40,823 nucleotides of DNA, taken from JBKPNX01 sp046732855 (GTDB lineage Bacteria; Pseudomonadota; Alphaproteobacteria; Geminicoccales; Geminicoccaceae). The DNA is taken from the NCBI GenBank assembly GCA_046732855.1, contig JBKPNX010000140.1, positions 1-40,823 on the forward strand, written 5' to 3'. Below the pieces are notes generated by a model. The model was not told the DNA's origin, searched no databases, and was given only the letters and a program-made list of their open reading frames with translations. The position numbers and the translations under genes were made by a program. This document shows, piece by piece, positions 1 through 8,340 of this stretch. Within the stretch, counting starts at the first letter, position 1; each line of letters opens with the position of its first letter.

Positions 1-266
1 TTTTGGCTTCAGACGTGAGCTCGGGATCGGCCTAGCGCTTGAAGAGGTTTGGGCTAGTCGCATCGGGTGAAAGCACCTCCAAATTGCTATTGGCACGCCT
101 GGCGCGACCCTAACGAGCCCTACCATGCGGCCACGATTTCCGAGCCATAGTTTTCTTAAACTTGTCTAGATCTTTTTTTGTTGCAAACAGGATCGCGCTT
201 TAGCTACGTTAAACGGTCTAGCTTGGTCGCGGGGCCGTGGGTCCCCCACCTTTAAAGGAGGTTGAG
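1..266. other. Upstream region without a recognised gene
   Basis: No convincing reading frame is seen. Base composition is more AT-rich than the rest of the window, with a T tract near 170-182, as expected for a promoter region. No sigma70 pair is clear enough to annotate. Confidence 0.4.
254..262 (+). promoter_or_regulatory. Strong Shine-Dalgarno that fixes the start of the next gene
   Basis: AAAGGAGGT lies four bases before a GTG at 267. The reading frame is open from an earlier GTG at 237, but only the GTG at 267 has a ribosome binding site, so 267 is the preferred start. Confidence 0.7.
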
Positions 267-779
267 GTGGTCGCTTATGAGATAGTGACGAACATCCGGG
301 CGCTGTATAGGAGTGATGCTCCGATTGCTCTCGTTCTGGATTGGGCTTCCAGCCGCAGCAGAGATGCTAAGGAGACAAGTGTCGATCGACTTGTTGATCA
401 GCTACAGATCGCTAAGCCGCAAGCGATAAGAATTTGCAGACAGCTCCAAGAGGCGGGTTGCGGCAGGTTCTTTTATGGGCGCCGTGGCTCAAAATCGCGG
501 ATAAGATGGTTCTATAGCCTTCGTAGCTTGGGCAAGGCCGCGAAAGGTGATACTTCTCAGCTTGAAGAAATAGATTATGAGTTTGAGGATGAGAGTGCCG
601 CCGAAATGCAAATTAAAACGCATGGCGAGGCAAGAGATAGAAATTTCGGTGGGACGAAAGAATACCACTTTCCACTTTGTCCAGATATGAATGTAATGGT
701 GAGTCTTCCTGAGGATTTAACGATAAAGGAAGCCGAGCGTTTTGCTCGATTTATCCAATCCCTCCCGTTCGAGAGCTGA
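267..779 (+). CDS. Hypothetical protein with probable winged-helix segment
   Basis: A protein of about 170 residues that I cannot assign to a named family. The N-terminal ~90 residues look like a winged helix: an LVDQLQIAKPQAIRICRQL helix-turn-helix-like stretch is followed by a basic wing (FYGRRGSKSRIRW). The last ~35 residues (CPDMNVMVSLPEDLTIKEAE) resemble the amphipathic SLPEDLT.EA tail seen at the end of many small alphaproteobacterial proteins of unknown role. GC content and codon use are lower than in the neighbours, which suggests recent acquisition. The GTG start is chosen because of the strong Shine-Dalgarno. A DNA-binding regulator is an inference from the fold-like pattern only. 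Confidence 0.65.
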   Translation: MVAYEIVTNIRALYRSDAPIALVLDWASSRSRDAKETSVDRLVDQLQIAKPQAIRICRQLQEAGCGRFFYGRRGSKSRIRWFYSLRSLGKAAKGDTSQLEEIDYEFEDESAAEMQIKTHGEARDRNFGGTKEYHFPLCPDMNVMVSLPEDLTIKEAERFARFIQSLPFES

Positions 780-956
780 TGCGCCGCACGCGAGTTTTGC
801 GGGCCAGGGGCCGTAGCCCGTAGCCAAATCGTACGCGATAGCAGGTCGCCATCCTGAATAGCAGGCAGCGTTCGCTCGCGGCGACTCGCCGCAAGCGGAT
901 CGAACACAGCCATGGCCGGTTCCTAGCGACAGTGCCCGTCGGTGAGACACATCGGC

Positions 957-2138
957 TCACGCGAACACGTGATGCGCGGTGCGGTTTTTCTCGATCAAGC
1001 CCCAGTCGTAGCTGACGCCCAGGCCGGGGCCGTCGGGCACCGGGAAGCAGCCGTCGTCGCCGGCATCCTCGAGCAGATCGCTGTAGCCGCAGGTGTAGAC
1101 CGGCGGCATGGCGTTCGGCATGTCCGGGCCGACCAGGGCGAGCTCGTAGAAGTGGGTGTTGCGCAGCGCCGCGACGCAATGGCGGTGCGCCGGGCCCGAG
1201 GCGTGCATCTGGACATCCAGGCCGAGCGCCTCGCACAGGTGCGCGATCTTGATCGCCCCGGTGATGCCCAGGTCGTACTCGGGGTCGGCGTGGATCATGT
1301 CGCAGCCGCCCATGACCACGAAGCTGCCCTTCTGCTCGAGGCCGCGCACGTGCTCGGTGACCAGAAGCGGCGTCTTCAGCTTCTCGCGCAGTCTCTTGTG
1401 ACCAAATGCCGAGACCGCGGCGTCGCGATAGGGATCCTCGTACCAGAAGTAGCCCGCCTCGTCGCACGCGCGCCCGACGTAGAGCGCGTCCATGAAGGTG
1501 CGCAGCTCGCACGCCGGATCGATCATCAGCGCCCAGTCGTCGCCGACGCGCGCGCGCACGCCGAGCAGGTTCTTGCTCTCGCGCCGGCGATCGCCGTCGT
1601 GCCAGCCGTGGATCTTGAACCCGGCGTAGCCGAGCGCCTTGCAGTGTTCGGCGAAGTTGGCGAACGCCTCCGGGCTGTCGAGGCCGCCTCGCTGGTCCTG
1701 GCCGTGGTAGGTGCTGGCGTACGTCGGCAGGCGCGTCCGGAAGCCGCCGAGCAGCCGCGCGACCGGCGCGCCGTACTTCTTGCCGGCGAGGTCCCACAGC
1801 GCGATGTCGAGCGGGCCGTGGCCCATGTGGTCGTAGGCGCGCAGCTCGCGCTTCAGGTCGTCGTAGATCTGCTCGCGGCTCTCCGGGTCGCGCCCGAGCA
1901 GGTGCGGGGCGAGCATGATGCTCTGCGCCATCGCGGCCGGCGTGCCGACCCAATGGGTGACGTACTCGCCGGCGAGACCGTCGTCGGTCCGGATGCGCAC
2001 CGCATACCGGCTCGCCTTGACCTTGCCGCCCTTCTGATAAACCCAGTTGGCGACGCCCTGGGCGCCGTGCTCCGGCAGGCCGAGGTTCGGCACCTCGTAG
2101 GTGAAGCCGTGAATCTCGACGCGATCGATCCTGCTCAT
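957..2138 (-). CDS. Enolase-superfamily (mandelate racemase/muconate lactonizing type) sugar-acid dehydratase or racemase
   Basis: A full-length enolase-superfamily enzyme of 393 residues. Such proteins abstract a proton alpha to a carboxylate and use Mg2+. The N-terminal capping domain covers roughly residues 1-130 and the barrel follows. Visible catalytic features are the K-x-H motif (FKIHGW, K175/H177) on strand 2, metal ligands D207 (MIDPAC), E234 (WYEDPY) and E262 (VTEHVRG), and a late histidine around MHASGPAHRH. The K-x-H pattern is common in acid-sugar dehydratases such as rhamnonate or fuconate dehydratases, but the substrate cannot be named. The ATG at 2138 is preferred because a CAGGGGGGC Shine-Dalgarno precedes it; an in-frame ATG at 2222 would add 28 unconserved residues. 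It stands alone, upstream of and divergent from the toxin-antitoxin pair. Confidence 0.9.
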   Translation of the reverse strand: MSRIDRVEIHGFTYEVPNLGLPEHGAQGVANWVYQKGGKVKASRYAVRIRTDDGLAGEYVTHWVGTPAAMAQSIMLAPHLLGRDPESREQIYDDLKRELRAYDHMGHGPLDIALWDLAGKKYGAPVARLLGGFRTRLPTYASTYHGQDQRGGLDSPEAFANFAEHCKALGYAGFKIHGWHDGDRRRESKNLLGVRARVGDDWALMIDPACELRTFMDALYVGRACDEAGYFWYEDPYRDAAVSAFGHKRLREKLKTPLLVTEHVRGLEQKGSFVVMGGCDMIHADPEYDLGITGAIKIAHLCEALGLDVQMHASGPAHRHCVAALRNTHFYELALVGPDMPNAMPPVYTCGYSDLLEDAGDDGCFPVPDGPGLGVSYDWGLIEKNRTAHHVFA

Positions 2139-2250
2139 GTCGCCCCCCTGCAACTCCCGTGACGTGCATTGAACAACAGCCATCGTCGCCCTGGCAACCA
2201 AGGCGATGGTCAAAGCGCCCAAGGCTTGCCGATGATGTCGGGCGATACTA

Positions 2251-2265
2251 GTCTAAAGTTTAGAC
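2251..2265. promoter_or_regulatory. Perfect 7-bp palindrome, likely autoregulatory operator of the toxin-antitoxin pair
   Basis: GTCTAAA-G-TTTAGAC is a perfect inverted repeat 16 bases before the antitoxin start. A possible -35 TTGCCG (2226-2231) lies 17 bp from a weak -10 TAGTCT (2249-2254) that the palindrome overlaps. Phd/VapB antitoxins usually repress their own promoter through such sites. A Shine-Dalgarno GGAGA follows at 2271-2275. Confidence 0.6.
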
Positions 2266-2281
2266 CAAATGGAGACGGCTG

Positions 2282-2527
2282 ATGACCACGGTCACCGCCT
2301 ACGAGGCCAAGACCCATCTGCCCCGCCTGCTGCGCGCGGCCGAGCGGGGCGAGACCGTGGTGATCACCCGGCATGGCAAGCCGGTCGCGCAGCTCGGCCC
2401 GGTGCAGCAGCAGCGTGGCTTCGACATGGCCGAAGCCCTGGCGAGCCTCGAGGCCCTGCGTCGCCGGCTGCCCAAGATTCCACTTGAGGAGCTTCTTTCG
2501 GCCCGACACGAGGGTCACAAATACTGA
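2282..2527 (+). CDS. Type II antitoxin, Phd/YefM-VapB type
   Basis: An 81-residue antitoxin. Residues 1-45 match the Phd/YefM DNA-binding fold: it begins MTTVTAYEAKTHLPRLL and continues GETVVITRHGKPVAQL, both hallmark strands of the family. The C-terminal ~30 residues are the toxin-neutralising tail. It neutralises the PIN toxin encoded directly downstream, with which it overlaps by one base (TGATG). Shine-Dalgarno GGAGA sits 6 bases before the ATG, and a palindromic operator lies just upstream. The pairing of a Phd-type antitoxin with a VapC-type toxin is common in alphaproteobacteria. Confidence 0.92.
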   Translation: MTTVTAYEAKTHLPRLLRAAERGETVVITRHGKPVAQLGPVQQQRGFDMAEALASLEALRRRLPKIPLEELLSARHEGHKY

Positions 2528-2943
2528 TGACCTTCATCCTGGACGCCTCCGTGACGATGAGCTGGTATCTGGCCGAGGAATCTGCTCCGACTGCTAGACG
2601 GGCGTTTGATCAGCTGGGCACGGCTGGCGGTACGGCGCCGGTCCTGTGGTGGTTCGAGGTTCGCAACGCGCTGGTCGTGAACGAGCGTCGCGGCAGGCTC
2701 GACGCGGCGGCGACGGTCAGCATCCTTGCTCATCTCGAGCGGCTGCCAATCCGGCTCGATGTTGACCCGGACGGGGACACAGTGCTCGCGCTGGCGCGGG
2801 CACACCGCCTGACGGTCTACGACGCCTCCTATCTAGAGCTCGCGCTCCGCGCCGATCTTCCGCTCGCGACCCTCGATCGGCAGTTGGCTGTCGCCGCGCG
2901 TGCCGCCCGAGTGCCTCTACTCGGCGAGAGGGATCTCCCTTAG
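2527..2943 (+). CDS. vapC: PIN-domain ribonuclease toxin, VapC type
   Basis: A 138-residue PIN-domain RNase. The acidic metal-binding residues of the family are all visible: D6 (ILDASVTMSWY), E44 (WWFEVRNAL), D99 (TVYDASYLELA) and D117 (LATLDRQL). VapC toxins typically cleave tRNA or rRNA; the target here is unknown. Its start codon overlaps the antitoxin stop codon, so translation is probably coupled. All catalytic residues are intact, so the pair is likely functional. Confidence 0.93.
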   Translation: MTFILDASVTMSWYLAEESAPTARRAFDQLGTAGGTAPVLWWFEVRNALVVNERRGRLDAAATVSILAHLERLPIRLDVDPDGDTVLALARAHRLTVYDASYLELALRADLPLATLDRQLAVAARAARVPLLGERDLP

Positions 2944-2971
2944 GCTGCCGTGAGTCTAGCGGGAGGCAGCG

Positions 2972-4135
2972 ATGCGGCGGAGCGAGGAACGGATCCTGAC
3001 CACCCACGCCGGCAGCCTGCCGCGGCCGCCCGAGCTGGTCCAGCTATACGTGCGCCGCGCGCAGGGCGAGGCGGTCGACCCGGCGGAGCTCGCGACCGCC
3101 GGCCGCGACGCCCTGCGCCAAGTGGTCGCCAAACAGCTCGACGCCGGGATTGACGTCGGCAACAACGGCGAGCAGCAGCGCGAGAGCTTCTTCCTTCATG
3201 TGCGGCATCGGATGAGCGGCTTCGGCGGTTCCTGGCAGCGCCGCCAGCGCGGCGACGCCGCCCGCTACCCGATCTTCGAGCGCATGATGCAACAGCAGCT
3301 CGCCGCCCGGACTGCGGTCAGCAACATGCACCCGCCCCAGGCGATCGGTGCGGTGCGCTATCTCGACCCGGCCGCCGTCCACGTCGAATGCGATGACTTC
3401 CAGGCGGCGCTCGATGCCGCGCACGGCAGTTTCGTCGAGCCGTTCCTGACCGCGCCCTCGCCGGGCATCGTCGCCGCAGCGGTGAAGAACGAGCACTACG
3501 CTACCGAGGAGGCTTACCTCGCGGCGCTCGCCGACGCGCTTCGGGTCGAGTACGAGGCGATCGTCGGCCACGGCTTCCTTTTGCAGCTGGACTGCCCCGA
3601 CCTCGCGCTCGAGCGCCACATCACCTATCAGGACCGGCCGCTTGGCGAGTTCCTCGGCTTCGTCGAGCGCGTCGTGGCGGCGATCAATCAGGCGCTGATC
3701 AACGTGGCGCGCGAGCGCGTGCGCATGCACGTGTGCTGGGGCAACTACGAGGGCCCGCACGATCTGGACGTGCCGCTCGCGGACATCCTGCCGGTGATCC
3801 GGCAGGCGCATGTCGGCGGCTTCGTCTTCCCGTTCGCCAATCCCCGCCACGCGCACGAGTACCGCTGCTTCGCCGGCGACGCTCTGGACGACGGCCAGAT
3901 CCTGGTAGCCGGCGTGATCGACACGCTGACCAACTTCGTCGAGCACCCCGAGGTCGTGGCCGAGCGGATCGAGCGCGTGGCCGCGGCCGTGGGCGAACCG
4001 CGCCGCGTGCTCGCCGGCACCGACTGCGGCTTCGACACTTCCGCCGGCATGGGCCGAGTCGCCGAGGACGTGGTCTGGGCGAAGCTCAGGGCACTCGCCG
4101 ACGGCGCCCGAATCGCCTCGAAGCGACTGTTCTAG
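2972..4135 (+). CDS. MetE-like (cobalamin-independent methionine synthase II) family protein
   Basis: A 387-residue protein matching the stand-alone C-terminal catalytic domain of cobalamin-independent methionine synthase. It has the family's TTHAGSLPRP start, GNNGEQQRESFF, and the Zn-site pattern: H253-x-C255 (HVCWGNYEGP) and C352 (GTDCGFDTS). It lacks the MetE N-terminal folate domain, as usual for this short family (about 350-390 residues). The short members transfer methyl or thiol-linked groups on various substrates, so methionine synthesis is not certain. Shine-Dalgarno GGGAGG precedes the ATG at 2972. It follows the toxin gene by 28 bases on the same strand, but functional linkage is doubtful. 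Confidence 0.88.
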   Translation: MRRSEERILTTHAGSLPRPPELVQLYVRRAQGEAVDPAELATAGRDALRQVVAKQLDAGIDVGNNGEQQRESFFLHVRHRMSGFGGSWQRRQRGDAARYPIFERMMQQQLAARTAVSNMHPPQAIGAVRYLDPAAVHVECDDFQAALDAAHGSFVEPFLTAPSPGIVAAAVKNEHYATEEAYLAALADALRVEYEAIVGHGFLLQLDCPDLALERHITYQDRPLGEFLGFVERVVAAINQALINVARERVRMHVCWGNYEGPHDLDVPLADILPVIRQAHVGGFVFPFANPRHAHEYRCFAGDALDDGQILVAGVIDTLTNFVEHPEVVAERIERVAAAVGEPRRVLAGTDCGFDTSAGMGRVAEDVVWAKLRALADGARIASKRLF

Positions 4136-4158
4136 CTGGTAGCATTCTCAAGGCCCTT

Positions 4159-4175
4159 CGCCGACGCACTCGGCG
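4159..4175 (+). terminator. Possible hairpin terminator after the MetE-like gene
   Basis: CGCCGA and TCGGCG form a perfect 6-bp stem with a 5-base loop, starting 23 bases after the stop codon. There is no T tract, so intrinsic termination is uncertain. Confidence 0.35.
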
Positions 4176-4830
4176 GAGACGGGTAGCGCAGCTGCCAGAG
4201 ACACGACCGCTGATCGTCACTCACGCATCAAGAAAATCAAGTGCCTCTCATGAAATGTCTGAACAAATCAAGCTACGTGCTGTCGGACACATCGGATCTG
4301 TCTGACTGAAGATCGGCAAAGCCCGAGCCGCCGACGATAGCCAGGGTTGGCCATCGACCGGCCCGCCATGGTTCACACACCAGCTTGAGGCGCCCGCAAG
4401 TGTCACAGTCGCGTGACTGACTTGGCGATTAGATGCGACCACTGGTAACATGCCTGCCAAGCACCGAACGCGTCGAGGGGGGCCGGGAGAAAAATTAATG
4501 CACATTTCGCGTCGTGCACGCGCTGGCGGCTAGTGGATGACCACGCCCGGCAGCGCCTGATGCACGCTGCGAAGTGGCGGGAGGCCAAACGGCGCGGCTC
4601 AGCGAAATCCCAGAGACCGCGAGTGCTTGTCCGCGCATCGGGGAAGGTCATTCTGGAGCGACCAGCAACGATGCATCCGTCCAGGCCCCGTCGCTTCCAT
4701 CGTGCGGTCGGAGTCGCTTGAACCAAGAATGGGACCGCGCCGATTCGAGGCAGGCGAGCGCGGCTGAATACGATGCGGCAGGCCGAGCTGGCGCTGTTGC
4801 AGCGGGCGGCCGAGAGGGAGGGCACCGCTC
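4176..4830. other. Intergenic region without a recognised gene
   Basis: About 650 bp. The open frames on both strands here show no recognisable domain and mutually overlap. A small inverted repeat, GTCAC..GTGAC, lies at 4402-4417. The stretch is less GC-biased up to about 4510. Just before 4831 there is a good Shine-Dalgarno (GGGAGGG) for the next gene. Confidence 0.4.
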
Positions 4831-5628
4831 ATGCCGGACTTCATCTACAGGATCTCGACCGTCGAGCTCGCTGTGTACAGCTCGCTGATCTTCGTCGGGC
4901 TGACCTGGTTCGGCGTCATCTTCATCAAACCCTTTTTGCGACTGATCATTGGACGGGAGCCTCGCATCAACGAGCTGGTGTCGTATACGACCGCCGGCTT
5001 CAGCCTCTTTTACGGCCTCCTTTTGGGCCTCCTCGCGGTTGCGGCCTACCAGAACTTCGACGAGGTGCGGCGCAGCGCCTTCACCGAAGCCGCCACGCTG
5101 GCGTCCCTCTATCGGGACGCCGCGCGCTATCCCGAGCCCGTGCGGTCCGACGTCCAGGCGCAGCTGCGCGACTACACGCTCTACGTCATCTACAAGGACT
5201 GGCCGGCGCACCGCCAGGGCGTGATCTACAAGGGCGGCTCGAACCGGTTGAACATGATTCAGTACGACATTCTCAAGTTCCAGCCGCAGACGCCCGGCGA
5301 TCAAGTACTGCACGGCCAGACCTTGCAGGACTTCAATGCTTTCGTTACCGCCCGTCAGAATCGCCTGGCCGGCGTAAGGACTGCGATTCCCGGGGTGATG
5401 TGGTACACGGTCGCGATTGGCGCTTTGACCAATATCGTTCTGATCTGGATGCTCGACATGCGTTTCTTCACGCACTTGCTGCTCGGCGGGATCGGGTCGT
5501 TCTTCCTTGGCGTGATGATCTTTCTGATCGCGTCGATGGACAATCCGATGCGCGGCGAGATCAGCGTGTCGCCGGCCAGCTACCAGCTGGTGTACGATTC
5601 GCAGATGGTGTGGGACGAGGAGCCGTGA
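4831..5628 (+). CDS. DUF4239-family integral membrane protein
   Basis: A 265-residue protein of the DUF4239 (bestrophin-like) family, whose function is not established. Four transmembrane segments can be seen: roughly residues 11-33 and 50-72, then a ~110-residue soluble domain, then 188-208 and 213-236. The soluble domain starts with AAYQNFDEVRRSAFTEAATL, the conserved patch after TM2 in this family. A GGGAGGG Shine-Dalgarno supports the ATG. The AIM24-family gene follows after 47 bases on the same strand, so the two are probably co-transcribed. Confidence 0.82.
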   Translation: MPDFIYRISTVELAVYSSLIFVGLTWFGVIFIKPFLRLIIGREPRINELVSYTTAGFSLFYGLLLGLLAVAAYQNFDEVRRSAFTEAATLASLYRDAARYPEPVRSDVQAQLRDYTLYVIYKDWPAHRQGVIYKGGSNRLNMIQYDILKFQPQTPGDQVLHGQTLQDFNAFVTARQNRLAGVRTAIPGVMWYTVAIGALTNIVLIWMLDMRFFTHLLLGGIGSFFLGVMIFLIASMDNPMRGEISVSPASYQLVYDSQMVWDEEP

Positions 5629-5675
5629 TGTGGTAGCCGCGACCAGCTGCGAGGTTGCGCGGCGGGGAGGGGGCG

Positions 5676-6326
5676 ATGGCCGAATTTGAGGTGTGCGCGC
5701 TCGAGGGCATGCGCTGGGTCCAGATCCGGCTGCGCGACGAGACGGTGCGCGCCGAGGCCGGGGCGCTGTCGCACATGCAGGGCAACATCAATGTCAACGT
5801 GCGGCTGCCATCCCCGCTCAGCGCGCTCAAGTCGATCATCTCGGACGAAGCGCTGGTCCGGCCGAGCTACACCGGGACGGGTGTGATCAACCTGGAGTCC
5901 TCGATGGGCGGCTACCACCCGTTCGAGGTCGCGGGCCAGTCCTGGATTCTCGAGAATGGAGCGTATTGGGCCTCTGAAGGCGGCGTGGAGCTCGGTCTGC
6001 ACCGCGAGCGGGTGTGGACCTCGTTCTGGGGCGGGGAGGGGTTCTTCGACTATCAGACCAGAGTCAGCGGCTACGGCCGCGTGGTGCTGAACGCGCCCGG
6101 TCCGGTCGAGGAGGTCACCCTGAACAACGACCGTCTGCTCGTGCAAGGCAAGGTGGTGCTCGCCCGTACCGAAGGGGTCGACTACCTCCGGCGCCGCGTC
6201 AGCGCGCTGGTGCCCTCGCTGTTGTCCGGCGAGCCGGTGATGCGCCTCTACCGGGGGACCGGGAAGGCGCTGGTCTGCTGGACGCCGTACTGGAACCAGC
6301 AGATCGTGCGCATGGTGGCGCGCTGA
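5676..6326 (+). CDS. AIM24 / TIGR00266-family protein
   Basis: A 216-residue AIM24-family protein, predicted all-beta and without a signal peptide or membrane helix. Family features are the early EAGALSHMQGNI segment, a glycine-rich FWGGEGFFDYQTRVSG repeat and the late RTEGVDYL segment. The yeast AIM24 protein is mitochondrial inner-membrane linked; bacterial functions are unknown. The ATG at 5676 has a GGGGAGG Shine-Dalgarno and is preferred to a TTG at 5655. Its position right after a DUF4239 membrane gene suggests a membrane-linked role, which is only an inference. Confidence 0.87.
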   Translation: MAEFEVCALEGMRWVQIRLRDETVRAEAGALSHMQGNINVNVRLPSPLSALKSIISDEALVRPSYTGTGVINLESSMGGYHPFEVAGQSWILENGAYWASEGGVELGLHRERVWTSFWGGEGFFDYQTRVSGYGRVVLNAPGPVEEVTLNNDRLLVQGKVVLARTEGVDYLRRRVSALVPSLLSGEPVMRLYRGTGKALVCWTPYWNQQIVRMVAR

Positions 6327-6610
6327 GCTGGTGTATCCTGGCGCGCGCCGCGACTTGTCCTGGGCGCCCTACGGGCCCCGAGCCAGCTGCGCATGTGCCG
6401 CCGGTCGAGGACGTTCGGGCACGCCCTGCACACCCCATGCCGATATCGCGCGGCCGTGGGCGGAGCACGTGTTCGGCTGCGACCGGAACGTGATGAGCGA
6501 CGCCCTTTGCGCGGCCGGGTTGCACGACCTCGTGCGCTCGCCGGAGATGTGGTCTGCGCTTGGTCGCGCAGTTCCGCGACCTTCACGCGCCGCCATGAGC
6601 ATGGCCGCAA

Positions 6611-7666
6611 TCAGGCTCCGGAATCGGACTCCGCCACGAGCACGAACTGGCCGTCCCGGAGCTCGAAGGTAGCGTTGCGGCGCCCCGAAGGACAGCACGC
6701 CGGGTCGCCCGGTCGACGCGTGTGCAACAGCAGCTCGACGCCGCCATCGGCGATCGCCCCGAGCCCCACGCTCGTGACGTTCTGATAGTACGACTCGAGA
6801 TTGAGGCGGGCGACCGGCCGGAAGGTGTCGCCGTCGAACAGGTAGGCGAGCAGATGGTGGCTCGAGCCGCCGTCGTCGTCGCGATGACTGAGCAACACGG
6901 CGCCGTCCGCCACGCCGTCGCCGTTCAGGTCGCCAAGCGTCGTCATCTCCGGTTTGAACCGTCCCGACGATGCGCCGCCCAGCTCCTCGAGCCTGCGGAT
7001 GTCCCGATCCAGCGCCGCGTGCAGCGTCGTCTGATCCGACCTGGCGGTGCCATCCGCGGCGTCATCGGGCGGCGGGGCCGCCGGCGCTCCCGCGGCCGGT
7101 TCGGGGACGGATCGCTCGGGCGGCTCGGTCGCTGCCGATTCGCGAGGCGATCCCCCGGGCGGCTCGGTCGCTGCCGACTCGCGAGGCGATCGCTCGGGCG
7201 GCTCGGTCGCTGCCGCGTCGCGAGGCGATCCCTCGGATGGCTCGATCGCTGCCGAGTCGCGAGGCGATCGCCCGGGCGGCTCGGTCGCCGCCGCTGCGCG
7301 ATGAGCTCCCTCTGACGGCGCGATCGCGGCCAGTTCCGCTGCATCCTGGGCCGGGAGCGCGGCATCACCGCAGGTCCAGCCCGCGCTCTGCAGCTCTGCG
7401 GCCATCTCGCGGGCCTTCCCGATGCAGAACTCGAGATCGTGGTCGGCCTTCCAGGGCACCCGTGGCTCGCCCGGACTTTCCTGGTCCTTCCAGTAGACCA
7501 CCTGGCAGGGCAGCCGGTCGGCGTCAGTGGTCAATCGCAGCTCGATTCGCCGCACCAGATCGCCGCGCCGGCACTGGAATTCCTCGCTCTGAGCCGGGCC
7601 GGCCAGGATCGAGGCCGCGATCAGGCCGAGCGTCCCTACGACCAGACCAGGACAGCGGCTCCCCAT
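6611..7666 (-). CDS. Secreted Cys-rich protein with repeat linker and EF-hand-like C-terminal domain (paralogue A)
   Basis: A 351-residue exported protein with three parts. After a signal peptide (to about AGPAQSEE) comes an ~80-residue domain with four cysteines, CRRGDLVRRIE..PCQVVYW..EFCIGKA..GWTCG. Then a low-complexity linker carries five 13-residue repeats of the type ATEPPxRSPRxSA. The C-terminal ~130 residues include the Ca-loop-like segment GDLNGDGVADGAVLL followed by a beta-rich part. The same N- and C-terminal domains recur in the gene at 8341-9522, so the two are paralogues. I do not recognise a named family. ATG 7666 has a GGAGG Shine-Dalgarno; ATG 7678 is an alternative but would put a Glu in the signal peptide. 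Confidence 0.75.
   Translation of the reverse strand: MGSRCPGLVVGTLGLIAASILAGPAQSEEFQCRRGDLVRRIELRLTTDADRLPCQVVYWKDQESPGEPRVPWKADHDLEFCIGKAREMAAELQSAGWTCGDAALPAQDAAELAAIAPSEGAHRAAAATEPPGRSPRDSAAIEPSEGSPRDAAATEPPERSPRESAATEPPGGSPRESAATEPPERSVPEPAAGAPAAPPPDDAADGTARSDQTTLHAALDRDIRRLEELGGASSGRFKPEMTTLGDLNGDGVADGAVLLSHRDDDGGSSHHLLAYLFDGDTFRPVARLNLESYYQNVTSVGLGAIADGGVELLLHTRRPGDPACCPSGRRNATFELRDGQFVLVAESDSGA
7111..7305 (-). repeat. 39-bp in-frame minisatellite, five units
   Basis: Five tandem 39-bp units, with the anchor CGGCTCGGT (or a close variant) at 7121, 7160, 7199, 7238 and 7277. They encode 13-residue Pro/Glu/Ser/Arg repeats in the linker of the secreted protein. The frame is kept, so copy number can change without breaking the gene. 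Confidence 0.9.
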
Positions 7667-8340
7667 GATCGCCTCCATGACAGGTCCTCGTGACTAGATA
7701 ACACCGGTTGCGCGCTCTGGTAGAGTCTCAGACCGAAGCGTTCGCTGAACAATGGCGGTGCACGATTCTCTGACCTGAGCAACCGTCATGCATACGCTCG
7801 TGCGCGCCCCGACCGGTTCGCCCATGCCTGGCAGCGCGCAGCCCGCTCGCGAGCATCGCCGCGAGACAAGTACTCGCGGCGGCCGGTCCGGGAACATCGC
7901 TGAGCACCAACTGGTGTTTCCCATATGCACGAGATCTCGGTCATGCCGACGAGGATCGCGGCGATGCCTGCTCGGCAGCCTTGCGCCCCCGGTTTGTCAT
8001 CGCTGCGCATCCACTTCGACCACGCCGTCCAGGATATCCCGCAGCTCGCCGGCCGTGAACCCCGCACGCGTCTCGGCCGAAGAAGCCGGCGCCCGGCGGG
8101 GGCGTCTGGTGGTCGCCCGGCGGCGCAGCTCTCAGGCGAAACCAGCAGCGCACCCCCCGTGCGCGCCGCCGCCGCTCCGGCGGCGAAGCACGCCGTGGCC
8201 GATTGAAGGGTCGCGCGAACGTGTGGCCGTCGTGTCCTCGGCTTGCGTCAAGCCCCGGCCGGGTGGCGCCGGATCGCGGCCATTGCCCGGCCGCGATACG
8301 CGCCAGGGCAATGCCGGCGTGCGGGGGCCGGGACCTTGGG
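7667..8340. other. Region between the two paralogues; possible gene remnant on the minus strand
   Basis: About 670 bp. No intact gene is recognised. On the minus strand, 8001 to about 8090 reads ..ETRAGFTAGELRDILDGVVE.. to a stop, and upstream sequence to about 8210 continues in a different frame with protein-like composition. This could be a small decayed gene, but there is no family match to support it. Confidence 0.3.

Noticed and set aside
4402..4417. GTCAC..GTGAC inverted repeat as an operator
   Set aside because: Arms are only 5 bp and no nearby promoter or start codon gives it context.
8001..8211. Small minus-strand gene ending in ILDGVVEVDAQR
   Set aside because: An in-frame stop interrupts it and no homologous family is recognised; kept only as a note on the intergenic region.
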